64,000 nucleotides of DNA, taken from NCBI RefSeq assembly GCF_013087515.1, contig NZ_JABFCN010000030.1, positions 62,001-126,000 on the forward strand, read 5' to 3'. The notes below the pieces were generated by a model. That model did not search any database. It worked only from the letters and a program-made list of their open reading frames with translations, and was not told where the DNA came from. A program made the position numbers and the translations under genes. Below, in pieces: positions 1 through 8,596 of the stretch (the first letter of the stretch is position 1; each line of letters starts with the position of its first letter). The stretch comes from Rhizobium sophorae (GTDB lineage: Bacteria > Pseudomonadota > Alphaproteobacteria > Rhizobiales > Rhizobiaceae).

Positions 1-415
1 CCAGGAGATGTTCGAGGTAACCGCCATTGTCCTCGATGGCGCTGACCTCGATGCCCGGACAGGCGCGCCGGTATCGCGCCAGGAGATCAGAGAGCACGTA
101 GCCGGCGACAAGCGAGGTGACGCCGATGTTCAGCGTGCCGGAGAGGGCGCTTTGCTGGCCGGAAAAGCTGGTCCGCGCATCGGAGACGGAGGCCAGGATC
201 TTCGTCGCATGACGCAGGAACTGGTGGCCGTTGTGGGTGATCGTCAGGCCGCGCGGATGGCGCTCGAAGAGCTCGACGCCGAGGTCGGTTTCGAGCTCCT
301 TCAGCGCTTCCGTCACCGAGGATTGCGAGATCGAAAGGTTCTGTGCGGCTCGCGTCACCGAACCCTGTTCGGCGACGGCGACAAAATATTGAACCTGGCG
401 AAGCGTGAAGGCCAT
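1..415 (-). CDS. LysR-family transcriptional regulator, 5' part (truncated by window edge)
   Basis: The minus strand reads without a stop from an ATG at 415 to the window edge, giving about 138 residues that begin MAFTLRQVQYFVAVAEQGSV. This is the classic LysR winged helix-turn-helix (residues 1-60, with SQSSVTEALKELE as recognition helix), followed by the linker and the start of the effector-binding domain (LSGTLNIGVTS). LysR proteins are usually about 300 residues, so more than half lies outside the window. The target is unknown; the neighbour at 595 is transcribed divergently across a gap of about 180 bases that could hold a shared operator. The open frame on the opposite strand here is a shadow. 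Confidence 0.85.
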   Translation of the reverse strand, partial: MAFTLRQVQYFVAVAEQGSVTRAAQNLSISQSSVTEALKELETDLGVELFERHPRGLTITHNGHQFLRHATKILASVSDARTSFSGQQSALSGTLNIGVTSLVAGYVLSDLLARYRRACPGIEVSAIEDNGGYLEHLL

Positions 416-594
416 GGCGTTTTAGAGCATGGCGGAACGGGCCGTGGCAAGCGGTCGGAAAAAGCGGACCTTTTTTGGTATTTTCCTAAAATGGAGCGGG
501 CTTAGCATGCCCACTTAAACTTTCGGAAACGTCATTTCCTTAGCTTTCTCAGCACTTGTCCTGCGTTGGAGTTTCAGATGGCGGAGCAGTTGGC

Positions 595-1323
595 GTGAAG
601 GCCTTACTGCGCATATTCCGGCCTTCCCGGAAATTGGCAATCATCATTGGCGGAGTCGCTCTTCTGGCGGGCGTGTCCGGCGGTGCGGCGGTCTATGTCG
701 GCAAGGACAGGCTGATCGGTGCAACTGGTGGTGGCTACGGGCTCGAATGCAGTGACGTCAACCTGGTGACGATCCGCAAGCAGGACCACGTCTGGGTGCG
801 CAAATACATCAAGACCGCACCGACCGACGGGATGACGCGGGTCAAGACCGCGCTTCGTGTCGCTCAGGCGGTTTATGCCGCGCAGAAGCCGGATCTGGTG
901 CAGGTGGTGGTGCTCGACGAAAACGGACCGACGATGCGTGCCGATATTCGCGGTCGGGCGATCGGCGCCGATGTCGTCTATATCCCGCATCCCGACAAGA
1001 CCGTTCCGGGCCTCGACGACAAGTCCTATACAGCGCGCTACTACGACGGAAAGGCCAGCGAAAACGGGCTGTTCTTCGGCGAGCGGATAGAGATGCCGTC
1101 CGACGAAATCGCCATGATCAGCGCCGCTTTCAAGGACCCCGAGGATTGCGTCGACCCGGTCGCCGTTGCCTCGACCAAAAGCGAGGAAAAAGGCAAAAAG
1201 GCCGCAGGCGGCGGGCATGGCGCAGCGACGGCAGCCGAAAGCGAAGCCGCGCCGGCTGCAGGCGGCCACGGCGCAGATGCACCGGCCGAAGAGCCGCCGG
1301 CTGAAGCCGCCAAAACCCACTGA
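595..1323 (+). CDS. Membrane-anchored or secreted protein of unknown function with Ala/Gly/His-rich tail
   Basis: No family was recognised. The GTG at 595 is preferred over a TTG at 556 because GGAG lies 8 bases upstream of it and the protein then starts with a basic stretch (MKALLRIFRPSRK) followed by a hydrophobic segment (about residues 14-35), a typical uncleaved signal anchor. The middle (about residues 40-195) is a soluble domain with charged beta-like stretches. The last 45 residues are low-complexity Ala, Gly, Glu and His. The gene is convergent with lysS and shares a bidirectional terminator with it. The periplasmic location is inferred from the N-terminus only. Confidence 0.7.
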   Translation: MKALLRIFRPSRKLAIIIGGVALLAGVSGGAAVYVGKDRLIGATGGGYGLECSDVNLVTIRKQDHVWVRKYIKTAPTDGMTRVKTALRVAQAVYAAQKPDLVQVVVLDENGPTMRADIRGRAIGADVVYIPHPDKTVPGLDDKSYTARYYDGKASENGLFFGERIEMPSDEIAMISAAFKDPEDCVDPVAVASTKSEEKGKKAAGGGHGAATAAESEAAPAAGGHGADAPAEEPPAEAAKTH

Positions 1324-1336
1324 ACAGCGGGCATGA

Positions 1337-1374
1337 AAAAAGCGGAGTGCCCGCCGGCCCCCCGCTTTGTTTTT
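1337..1374. terminator. Bidirectional rho-independent terminator between convergent genes
   Basis: A run of A followed by AAAGCGG (1339-1345), a GC-rich loop, CCGCTTT (1362-1368) and then TGTTTTTG. The A-run on one side and the T-run on the other let the hairpin serve both the gene ending at 1323 and lysS ending at 1390. Confidence 0.6.
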
Positions 1375-1389
1375 GTGAGCTTCTTCCTG

Positions 1390-2886
1390 TCAGTCGGCCT
1401 TGCTGCGGCGGGCCGGGAAGAGGATGACGTCGCGGATCGACGGCGCATTGGTCAGCAGCATGATGAGACGGTCGACGCCGATGCCGAGGCCACCTGCCGG
1501 GGGCATGCCCTGGTCGATCGCGTCGAGGAATTCCTCGTCGAGCTGCTTTTCCTTTTCGCCGCGGGCATGCGCCTGTTCGAGCTGCTCGACCATACGACGG
1601 CGCTGCTCTTCGGGATCGTTGAGTTCCGAGAAGGCGTTGCCGAGTTCCCAGGCGTTGCAATAGGTCTCGAAGCGCTCGACGAGGCGCGGCTCGCCCGGCA
1701 CTTCCTTGGCGAAGGGCGAAATGTCCTTCGGGAAATGCGTGACATGCGACGGCTGGATCAGCGTCTGCTCGACCTTCTCTTCGAAGATGAAGGCGAGGCA
1801 TTCACCCCAGGTCCAATCCTTCTCGACCGCGAAGCCGGCAGCCTTGGCGGCGGCGCGGGCCTCTTCATCGGTCTTGATGGCGCGGAAATCGATACCGGTC
1901 GCTTCCTTGACGGCGTCGGGCATCGGCACGCGCTTGAACGGACCCTTGAAGGACATGGTCTTGTCGCCGAAGGGGAATTCCGTCGAACCGTGAATGGAGA
2001 GCGCCAAGGTTTCGAACAGCCGCTCGACGAGGTCCATGATGTCCTCGTAGTCGGCATAGGCCCAGTAACACTCCATCATGGTGAATTCGGGATTGTGCCG
2101 AGTGGAAACGCCTTCGTTACGGAAGTTCCGATTGATCTCGAAGACCTTGTCGGTCAGCCCCGAGACCAGCGTGCGCTTGAGGAATAGTTCCGGCGCGATG
2201 CGCAGGTACATGTCGAGCTTCAACGTGTTGTGATGCGTCTTGAACGGCTCGGCGGTGGCGCCGCCATAGACCGAATGCAGCATCGGCGTCTCGACTTCCA
2301 TGAAGCCGTCATTTTCCATGAAGCGGCGGATGCCGGAGAGGATCTTCGAGCGCTGCTGGAAGCGCAGCTTCGAATCCTCGTTGGTCATGATGTCGAGATG
2401 GCGCTTGCGGTAGCGCAGTTCGATATCGGAGAGACCGTGCCACTTCTCCGGCATCGGCAGCAGCGACTTCGTCAGCATGGTGATGGTCTGTGCGTTGATC
2501 GTCAGCTCGCCACGCTTGGTGCGGCGCACGATGCCGGTGACGCCGATGATGTCGCCGATGTCGATCATCGGCAGCAGCACGCGGGCTTCTTCCGGGGTCG
2601 TGTCCTTGTGACTGAAAATCTGGATCTTGCCGCCGGCATCGTGGATGTCCATGAACATGCCGGAGTTGCGCGACGAGTAGACGCGGCCGGCGACGGTGAC
2701 GACATCCTGCGTCTCGACGTCAGGTTCCAGGTTCTCATATTTCGCGATGAGTTCGGCATTGGTCATCGTGCGGTGGAAATGCGCCGGATAGACCTCGCCG
2801 ATCTGCTCACGCAGCAGCTTCAGCTTCTGGGCGCGCACTTCCGTCGCGTCGGAGGAAAGGGTGTTTTCGGTCTTGTTGTCAGCCAC
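1390..2886 (-). CDS. lysS: Lysyl-tRNA synthetase, class II
   Basis: Charges tRNA-Lys with lysine in the cytoplasm. The 498-residue product has the N-terminal OB-fold anticodon-binding domain (about residues 60-150) and the class II catalytic core, with motif 2 around FRNEG (255-259) and motif 3 GLGIGVDRLIMLL (466-478). Length and motif order match bacterial LysS. It lies 22 bases downstream of gltX on the same strand, so the two synthetases are probably co-transcribed. Many alphaproteobacteria use the unrelated class I enzyme (LysK) instead, so a class II enzyme here is worth noting; whether the genome also has lysK cannot be seen. Confidence 0.97.
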   Translation of the reverse strand: MADNKTENTLSSDATEVRAQKLKLLREQIGEVYPAHFHRTMTNAELIAKYENLEPDVETQDVVTVAGRVYSSRNSGMFMDIHDAGGKIQIFSHKDTTPEEARVLLPMIDIGDIIGVTGIVRRTKRGELTINAQTITMLTKSLLPMPEKWHGLSDIELRYRKRHLDIMTNEDSKLRFQQRSKILSGIRRFMENDGFMEVETPMLHSVYGGATAEPFKTHHNTLKLDMYLRIAPELFLKRTLVSGLTDKVFEINRNFRNEGVSTRHNPEFTMMECYWAYADYEDIMDLVERLFETLALSIHGSTEFPFGDKTMSFKGPFKRVPMPDAVKEATGIDFRAIKTDEEARAAAKAAGFAVEKDWTWGECLAFIFEEKVEQTLIQPSHVTHFPKDISPFAKEVPGEPRLVERFETYCNAWELGNAFSELNDPEEQRRRMVEQLEQAHARGEKEKQLDEEFLDAIDQGMPPAGGLGIGVDRLIMLLTNAPSIRDVILFPARRSKAD

Positions 2887-2908
2887 TGTCGAAATCCTCT
2901 GACTTTTC

Positions 2909-4375
2909 TTACTTCGAGCCGACGAGGGCGGCGACCGCCTGCGAGGCGAGCTTCAGGCGCTGACGCACAACGGACCGGCCGAGGATCGCCATGGAATCGA
3001 AGAGTGGCAGCGAGCGCGACGAGCCGGACACGGCAACGAAAAGCGGCGAGACCACGACCTTCAGCTTCTTGCCCATGCGGTCGGCGATCGCGCGCAGCTC
3101 CGCCTCGATCGTCTCGACATTCCATTCCAGGATCTTTTCGAGATCCGGCTGAACGGTGTTGAGGATCTCCAGGATCTCTTCCGGCGGCGACTTGATCTTG
3201 GCGAAGTCGGAAGGCTGCAGGCCAAGATCGGACTTCAGCAGGAAGCCTGCGAGATCGGGCAGCTCGCCGAGCTTGGAAATGCGCGTCTGCGACAGCCGCA
3301 GACCTTCCTTCAGGCGGTCGTTTTCCATCGCCCAGGTCAGCACACGTTCCTGGAATTCCTCTTCGGAGAGCTTCTCACGGATCCAGCGGCCGTTCAGCCA
3401 GTCGAGCTTCTGAATGTCGAAGATCGCGCCGGCCTTGGAGAGGTTCTCCGGATCGAACTTCGCGGAAAGCTCGTCCATATCCAGCAGTTCTTCGCCTTCG
3501 GCAATCTGGATGAAGAACAGGCCGAGGAAGTTCATCAGCGCCTCGGGGATGTAGCCGAGTGCGGAGTAATAGGAGATCGAGGTCGGGTTCTTGCGCTTCG
3601 ACAGCTTCGACTTGTCGGCATTGCGCATCAACGACAGATGCATGAAGACCGGCTGGTCCCAGCCGAAATAGCGATAAAGCAGGATATGCTTCGGCACCGA
3701 AGCCAGCCACTCTTCACCACGGGCGACATGGGTGATCTTCATCAGATGGTCGTCGATGACGTTGGCCATATGATAGGTCGGCATGCCGTCGGCCTTGACG
3801 AGCACCTGCATGTCGACCGAATCCCACGGGATCGACACGTCGCCATAGACGCCGTCGGTAAAGTCGCAGGAGCCTTCGGCCGGGATCTTCATGCGGATGA
3901 CGGTCGTTTCGCCGGCGGCCATGCGCGAGGTGACCTCCTCGGCCGTGAGGTTGAGGCAGAGACCATCGTACTTCGGCGGCTTGCCGGCGGCGCGCTGGGT
4001 TTCCCGCATTTGCTCCAGCCGTGCGGGCGTGCAGAAACAGCGGAAGGCATGGCCCTTGTCCAGCAATTCCTGCCCGTAAGGCTGGTACATGTCCTTGCGG
4101 TCGGACTGGCGATAGGGGCCGTAGGGGCCGCCGATATCAGGGCCTTCCTTCCATTCCAGCCCGCACCATTTCAGTGCGTCCAACACCTTCGTCTCGAATT
4201 CCGGGGTCGAGCGCGTCGCATCGGTATCCTCGATGCGCAGGATGAACTCGCCGCCGTGCTTCTTGGCGAAAAGGTAGTTGAAGAGAGCGATGTAAGCGGT
4301 GCCGACATGCGGCTCGCCGGTCGGCGAGGGAGCGATGCGGACGCGGACGCCGGTGGCTGTCCCGGAAACTGTCAT
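2909..4375 (-). CDS. gltX: Glutamyl-tRNA synthetase
   Basis: Class I synthetase that charges tRNA-Glu (and possibly tRNA-Gln, a common arrangement in rhizobia where GatCAB then amidates it; not testable here). The 488-residue protein has the HIGH-type signature PSPTGEPHVGTAY (residues 16-28), RIEDTD at 47-52, and the KMSKS-type motif in the variant form SKLSKR (256-261). The C-terminal helical anticodon-binding half is complete. It is the promoter-proximal gene of the gltX-lysS pair. Rhizobia usually carry two gltX paralogues; which of the two this is cannot be settled here. Confidence 0.95.
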   Translation of the reverse strand: MTVSGTATGVRVRIAPSPTGEPHVGTAYIALFNYLFAKKHGGEFILRIEDTDATRSTPEFETKVLDALKWCGLEWKEGPDIGGPYGPYRQSDRKDMYQPYGQELLDKGHAFRCFCTPARLEQMRETQRAAGKPPKYDGLCLNLTAEEVTSRMAAGETTVIRMKIPAEGSCDFTDGVYGDVSIPWDSVDMQVLVKADGMPTYHMANVIDDHLMKITHVARGEEWLASVPKHILLYRYFGWDQPVFMHLSLMRNADKSKLSKRKNPTSISYYSALGYIPEALMNFLGLFFIQIAEGEELLDMDELSAKFDPENLSKAGAIFDIQKLDWLNGRWIREKLSEEEFQERVLTWAMENDRLKEGLRLSQTRISKLGELPDLAGFLLKSDLGLQPSDFAKIKSPPEEILEILNTVQPDLEKILEWNVETIEAELRAIADRMGKKLKVVVSPLFVAVSGSSRSLPLFDSMAILGRSVVRQRLKLASQAVAALVGSK

Positions 4376-4620
4376 TGTGTGTGCCCGTCAATGAATGCCG
4401 GACGGCTTTCATGGGAAAGCGACGTTCGGCCGGAAGGATGCAGATAGCTTCATCGGCCAACCGGCCGGAAAAAGGGCATGCGCCCGCACTATCCGCCGAT
4501 CGTCCGTTCGGCTGGCCTTAGGCCATATTCAACCGGGCGCGTCAAGAAAAACCACGCCTGCAAAGGCCTGATAGCGGTGCGGAGGGCGCGCCGGTTCCGC
4601 CGCGTCCTCCTGCCCAAGCC

Positions 4621-5376
4621 TCAATGCGCGGCGTCGCGTTTGCGCTTGCGGGCGTTGCGCGCGAACATGTTCAGCACTTCGACCAGTGCCGAGAAGGCCA
4701 TGGCGGCGTAGACGTAGCCCTTCGGCACATGGAAGCCCATGCCTTCGGCGATCAACGTCGTACCGATCATCAGCAGGAAGGCGAGCGCCAGCATGACGAT
4801 CGTCGGGTTCCTCTCGATGAAGTTGGCAAGCGGGGTCGCGGCAACAAGCATGACGGTGACGGCGGCGACGACGGCGACCACCATGATCGGCAGATGTGGC
4901 GTCATGCCGACGGCAGTGATGATGCTGTCGACGGAAAAGACGAGGTCGAGCAGCAGGATCTGGCCGATGGCCGATGCAAAGCCTGTCGTGGCCGACTTGG
5001 CGATGAAATCTTCCTGATGGTCTTCCGGATCGACGGTGTGATGGATTTCCTTGGTGGCCTTCCAGACGAGGAACAGACCGCCGGCAATCAGGATCAGATC
5101 CTTCCAGGAGAAACCGTGGCCGAAGGCTTCAAACAGCGGTTCGGTCAGTTGCACGATCCAGGCGATGGTGCCGAGCAGGACCAGACGCATGACGAGCGCA
5201 AGGCCGATGCCGATCCTGCGGGCCTTCTCCCGGTGCTCGGGCGGCAGTTTGTTGGTGAGAATGGAAATGAAGATCAGGTTGTCGATCCCGAGAACGACTT
5301 CCATCACCACCAGCGTGATGAGCGCCACCCAGGCGGCCGGATCCTGAATGAGCGTCATGATTTCCTGCATCAGCAT
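4621..5376 (-). CDS. TerC-family integral membrane protein
   Basis: Multi-spanning inner-membrane protein of about 251 residues in the TerC/Alx family, which has been linked to tellurite resistance and to metal (manganese) export or loading of exoenzymes. The family's acidic signatures are present in transmembrane segments: VVLGIDNLIF near the N-terminus and LVFSVDSIITAVGM in the middle. Seven or so hydrophobic segments are visible. The ATG at 5376 is chosen over an upstream ATG at 5415 because AAGGGG lies 4 bases before it. It is a single gene, preceded by a repeat-rich gap. The transported ion is not known. Confidence 0.88.
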   Translation of the reverse strand: MLMQEIMTLIQDPAAWVALITLVVMEVVLGIDNLIFISILTNKLPPEHREKARRIGIGLALVMRLVLLGTIAWIVQLTEPLFEAFGHGFSWKDLILIAGGLFLVWKATKEIHHTVDPEDHQEDFIAKSATTGFASAIGQILLLDLVFSVDSIITAVGMTPHLPIMVVAVVAAVTVMLVAATPLANFIERNPTIVMLALAFLLMIGTTLIAEGMGFHVPKGYVYAAMAFSALVEVLNMFARNARKRKRDAAH

Positions 5377-5487
5377 ATATCCCCTTCGCGTCACATGCGT
5401 GAATGACGCCCGCAATGTAATGTTGCCGGCCTGTCAGGCAAGCGCAGTAAGGGGGTATACGAAACCGATGTGACTTTTATTCCCTGG

Positions 5488-5530
5488 AACAGGATGATTT
5501 AAGGCGGGGTCGGCCTTAAATCATCCTGTT
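5488..5530. repeat. Perfect 17-bp inverted repeat (hairpin)
   Basis: Arms 5488-5504 and 5514-5530 are exact reverse complements around a 9-base loop. It sits in the 210-base gap between the TerC gene start and the end of the AraC-family gene. No T-run follows, so a terminator role is not obvious; it looks like one of the dispersed rhizobial palindromes. Confidence 0.75.
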
Positions 5531-5545
5531 CTAAATTAAAGAGTT

Positions 5546-5595
5546 AGAGCATGATGTCGTCCGAAAACCGCTCACACTTTTCGGCATCACGCTCT
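5546..5595. repeat. Rhizobial-type intergenic palindrome overlapping a gene end
   Basis: Outer arms AGAGCATGATG (5546-5556) and CATCACGCTCT (5585-5595) pair with one mismatch; inner arms CCGAAAA (5561-5567) and TTTTCGG (5578-5584) pair exactly. The outer arm contains the stop codon of the AraC-family gene (5587-5589, minus strand). Sequences of this form are, from general knowledge, repeated many times in Rhizobium genomes. Confidence 0.7.
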
Positions 5596-6426
5596 GATCG
5601 GCAACCAGATTTCGGTGACGCCCATGCCGGTATAGGGGTCGAAGCGCTCGTCGTAGCGTTCGAACATGTCGGGTGTCTCGCCGTGCTCCAGGCCGGAGGT
5701 CGGCCACCATGCGCCAAATATCCGGTTCATCGTCGCCGGAATGCCGGAGACATGGCCGCGATGAGCAAAGACGACGTAACGCTGGCCCGGAAGCTTGAGC
5801 GTTGCAAAATCGGCCGGCAGATCGCCGGCATCGGAAATTTCGACCGCGGCCATATAGCGGAAGTTCTCTGCTTCACCATCGATATGGGTGCAGATGCCGT
5901 AGGCGACGTTGCCTTTCTGGCCGGAGATATGACCGAAATGGGCATTGAATTCCTGCCAGAGGGAGGGGATGGCGGCATTGCCGCCATAGGGGTAGGTCTC
6001 CTGCAGGCCGGCAAACAGCATCGGCTGAAGGGTTTCGAAGCGGGGCGGTTCGAGGTCGTTGAGGTGGGCGGGGTCCATTCTGATCGGCTCCAGCAAGACA
6101 AGGTTACGGGCGTGCCCCTGTCTGCGCACCACATCCGGCGTCATGCCGAACTGGTCGCGGAAGGCACGGGTGAAGGCTTCGTGCGAGCCGTAGCCGGCGC
6201 AAAGCGCAACCTCGAGAATGGTGGATGAACCGCCGACCAAGGCCGGCACGGCGCGGCTGAGGCGGCGCCCTCTTATATAGCCGCTGATCGAGTGACCGGT
6301 GACGAGCCCGAAGACGCGCGACAGATGGTAGCGCGACAATCCGGCTGCTTCCGATATCTCTTCCAGCGATATATCGCTTTCGAAATGGCTCTCGATGAAC
6401 CAGATCGCCCGTCCGACGGCGCTCAT
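5587..6426 (-). CDS. AraC-family regulator with GyrI-like effector domain
   Basis: The N-terminal 110 residues form the AraC double helix-turn-helix (SLEEISEAAGLSRYHLSRVF and ALCAGYGSHEAFTRAFRDQF); the remaining ~160 residues are a GyrI-like/SOUL-type small-molecule binding domain. Proteins of this layout (Rob/BmrR-like) commonly sense hydrophobic or cationic compounds. The ATG at 6426 is preferred to 6432 because AGGAGA then sits 7 bases upstream rather than touching the start. The stop codon lies inside a palindromic repeat. It is followed at the upstream side by a TetR gene on the same strand 94 bases away; any link to the efflux pump beyond is inference. Confidence 0.9.
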   Translation of the reverse strand: MSAVGRAIWFIESHFESDISLEEISEAAGLSRYHLSRVFGLVTGHSISGYIRGRRLSRAVPALVGGSSTILEVALCAGYGSHEAFTRAFRDQFGMTPDVVRRQGHARNLVLLEPIRMDPAHLNDLEPPRFETLQPMLFAGLQETYPYGGNAAIPSLWQEFNAHFGHISGQKGNVAYGICTHIDGEAENFRYMAAVEISDAGDLPADFATLKLPGQRYVVFAHRGHVSGIPATMNRIFGAWWPTSGLEHGETPDMFERYDERFDPYTGMGVTEIWLPIRA

Positions 6427-6519
6427 CCTCATTCTCCTGGTTGCAGCTTCTTCCTTAGAGGAAGGCCGGCAGCCGGATTTGATCGCTATTGCGGGATTTT
6501 GGCCGATGGAGCGCGGCGG

Positions 6520-7203
6520 TCAAGGGTGTGTCTCGTGCCGGCGCGCGCCATAGGCGGCCATGAAAACCCGGATCGCGCCACGGATGACGCGCTCGATTTC
6601 GTCACGCGGCGGCGGCTCTTCCATGCTTCCGAACAGGCGGAGCTTGAAGAAACTACCGCTCGCGAGATCGAGAAATTGGCCGGCGGCCAGATCGATGTCG
6701 TCGATTTCCAGCCTGCCTTCGGCGATGTGCCGCTCCAGGAAATCGCGCATGATGGTGCGCAAGTTTACCGGACCCTTGAAGAAGCGTTGACAGAGCACCG
6801 GCATGCGGTCGCGAACGCCGAGAACGGTGCGCATCGCGCTGATTACCTTTTCATCGGTCATATGGGTGACGAAGCTTATCCCGAATTCGTACAGGCCGGC
6901 TTCGGGGTCGTCATGTTCGGCAAGCGCCGTGCGTACGGCCGCCACGAAGGCGGCGCGCTCGGCCTCGATCATCGCCGAAAACAGTTCTTCCTTGTTGGTA
7001 AAATAGACGTAGAGCGTTCCCTTGGAGACTCCGGCCTCGCGCGTCACGTCGTTCATGCTGGCGGCGTCGAAACCCATCTTCATGAAGACGCGCTTGGCAC
7101 CGGCGAGGATCTGCTGGCGCTTGGCCGGATCTTCGCCTGCGGCAAATCGGCCTCCGGCAGCGGGAGGACTGAATACGGCGGCGTGGTCGGGTGTCAGCGT
7201 CAT
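6520..7203 (-). CDS. TetR/AcrR-family repressor of the adjacent efflux pump
   Basis: A 227-residue TetR-type protein: an extended N-terminus of about 30 residues, then the helix-turn-helix (AASMNDVTREAGVSKGTLYV followed by FTNKEELF) and a C-terminal ligand-binding helical domain. It is divergent from an emrA-emrB pair, and the 151-base gap holds two palindromes that suit TetR dimers. Related arrangements are known in rhizobia (RmrR/EmrR beside rmrAB/emrAB, responding to plant flavonoids). Repression of the pump and of itself is inferred from this layout. Confidence 0.9.
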   Translation of the reverse strand: MTLTPDHAAVFSPPAAGGRFAAGEDPAKRQQILAGAKRVFMKMGFDAASMNDVTREAGVSKGTLYVYFTNKEELFSAMIEAERAAFVAAVRTALAEHDDPEAGLYEFGISFVTHMTDEKVISAMRTVLGVRDRMPVLCQRFFKGPVNLRTIMRDFLERHIAEGRLEIDDIDLAAGQFLDLASGSFFKLRLFGSMEEPPPRDEIERVIRGAIRVFMAAYGARRHETHP

Positions 7204-7250
7204 GTCCTCTTAACTGTGTTGACGGTTTCGCATGTTCTTTAAAAGAAATC

Positions 7251-7264
7251 GAACCGCTTGGTTC
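7251..7264. promoter_or_regulatory. Palindrome, candidate TetR operator 1
   Basis: GAACC-GCTT-GGTTC, a perfect 5-bp inverted repeat, 47 bases upstream of the TetR start. It shares the GAACC half-site with the larger palindrome at 7302-7323. Confidence 0.5.
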
Positions 7265-7301
7265 TATACGTCTTGATATGACGATAAAACAGGTTTAAGT
7301 C

Positions 7302-7323
7302 AACTGAACCGAACCGTTCAGTT
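7302..7323. promoter_or_regulatory. Palindrome, candidate TetR operator 2
   Basis: AACTGAAC (7302-7309) and GTTCAGTT (7316-7323) are exact reverse complements around 6 bases, 31 bases before the emrA-like start. The position, between divergent repressor and pump genes and close to the pump start, is what is expected of a TetR-family operator. Confidence 0.6.
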
Positions 7324-7354
7324 CGATTATTTACTCCAGATCGGTAAAGTGGCC

Positions 7355-8569
7355 ATGTCGAGCAATCAGAAGAGCAACGTCGCGCGGATTGTCAGCGAAA
7401 ACGCCGAGACCGAAGAGGTCAACGCCGAGGTCGCGGCTGTTGCAGAAGCTCCGACGGCGGAAGCCCGCGAAGTCCCTTCCGCGCCCGCGCAGTCGGCGCC
7501 GGCTGCTGTCGCCGCACCCGCGGCTGCGAAGAAGCGCCGCAGCCCGGTGCTGCCGATCGTCGTGCTCGCCCTTCTCGCGGGCGGCGGCTGGTATGGTTAC
7601 GAATGGTGGACGAACGGCCGCTTCATGGTGTCGACCGACGACGCCTATATCGAAGGCGATATCGCAACGATTTCGCCGAAGGTCACGGGCTACATCGCGA
7701 AGGTGAACGTTGTCGCCAACCAGGAAGTCAAAGCGGGCGACGTGCTTGCCACGCTTGATAATGGCGACTATCAGAACGCCCTCGACTTGGCCCAGGCCCA
7801 GATCGTCACCGAACAGCTTTCGCTGCAGCGTATCGACGCGCAGATCGAAGGCGCGAATGCGAGCCTCGTGCAGGCGCAGGCGCAGAAGGTGGCACTCGAA
7901 GCGGCCGTTCGCGGTGCCGAGATCACCCAGAAGCGCCAGAGCGACCTTCAGGCGAAGTCGGTCGGCACCGCCGCCGATCTCGACAACGCCAATATCGCCC
8001 TCGACCAGGCCAAGGCCAATCTTGCTGGCGGCGACGCCAACATCACCGCCGCACAGGCCAATATCACCATCCTCCAGGCCCAGCGCAAGGAAGCCGAAGG
8101 CTCGGTCCGTTCGCTGGAAATTTCACGCGACAAGGCCGCCCGCGACCTTTCCTTCACCGTGCTCAAGGCGCCTTATGACGGCATTGTCGGCAACCGCTCC
8201 GTCCAGGAAGGCGACCTCGTCTCTCCCGGTCAGCGCCTGATGGCGCTCGTTCCGGTGCGCCAGCTCTATATCGACGCCAATTTCAAGGAAACGCAGATCC
8301 AGCATCTGGTGCCGGGCTCGAAGGTCAACGTCCAGGTCGATGCCTATAGCGATCATCCGATCGTCGGCACCGTCGAATCGATCTCGCCGGCTTCCGGCTC
8401 GGTCTTTTCGCTGCTGCCGCCGGAAAACGCCACCGGCAACTTCACCAAGGTGATCCAGCGCGTGCCGGTGCGCATCGCGCTGCCGCAGGATGCGCTGGAC
8501 AGCGGCCGTCTGCGCGCGGGCCTGAGCGTCGTCGTCGACGTCGACACCCGTACGGCGCCGAGCAAGTAG
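7355..8569 (+). CDS. emrA: EmrA-type membrane fusion protein (HlyD family) of a multidrug efflux pump
   Basis: Periplasmic adaptor linking the inner-membrane transporter to an outer-membrane channel. About 404 residues: a cytoplasmic Ala/Pro-rich N-terminus, one membrane segment (SPVLPIVVLALLAGGGWYGY), the lipoyl half-motif DDAYIEGDIATISPKVTGYI, a long coiled-coil hairpin rich in Gln and Ala (about residues 110-260), then the second lipoyl and beta-barrel part ending in VVDVDT. ATG 7355 is used; an in-frame GTG at 7349 is also possible because the ribosome site is weak. The gene is 27 bases before the transporter gene. Symbol by family; orthologues in R. etli are called rmrA. Confidence 0.9.
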   Translation: MSSNQKSNVARIVSENAETEEVNAEVAAVAEAPTAEAREVPSAPAQSAPAAVAAPAAAKKRRSPVLPIVVLALLAGGGWYGYEWWTNGRFMVSTDDAYIEGDIATISPKVTGYIAKVNVVANQEVKAGDVLATLDNGDYQNALDLAQAQIVTEQLSLQRIDAQIEGANASLVQAQAQKVALEAAVRGAEITQKRQSDLQAKSVGTAADLDNANIALDQAKANLAGGDANITAAQANITILQAQRKEAEGSVRSLEISRDKAARDLSFTVLKAPYDGIVGNRSVQEGDLVSPGQRLMALVPVRQLYIDANFKETQIQHLVPGSKVNVQVDAYSDHPIVGTVESISPASGSVFSLLPPENATGNFTKVIQRVPVRIALPQDALDSGRLRAGLSVVVDVDTRTAPSK

Positions 8570-8596
8570 GCCTTCGGGAAAGGCAGAGGTGATCTG

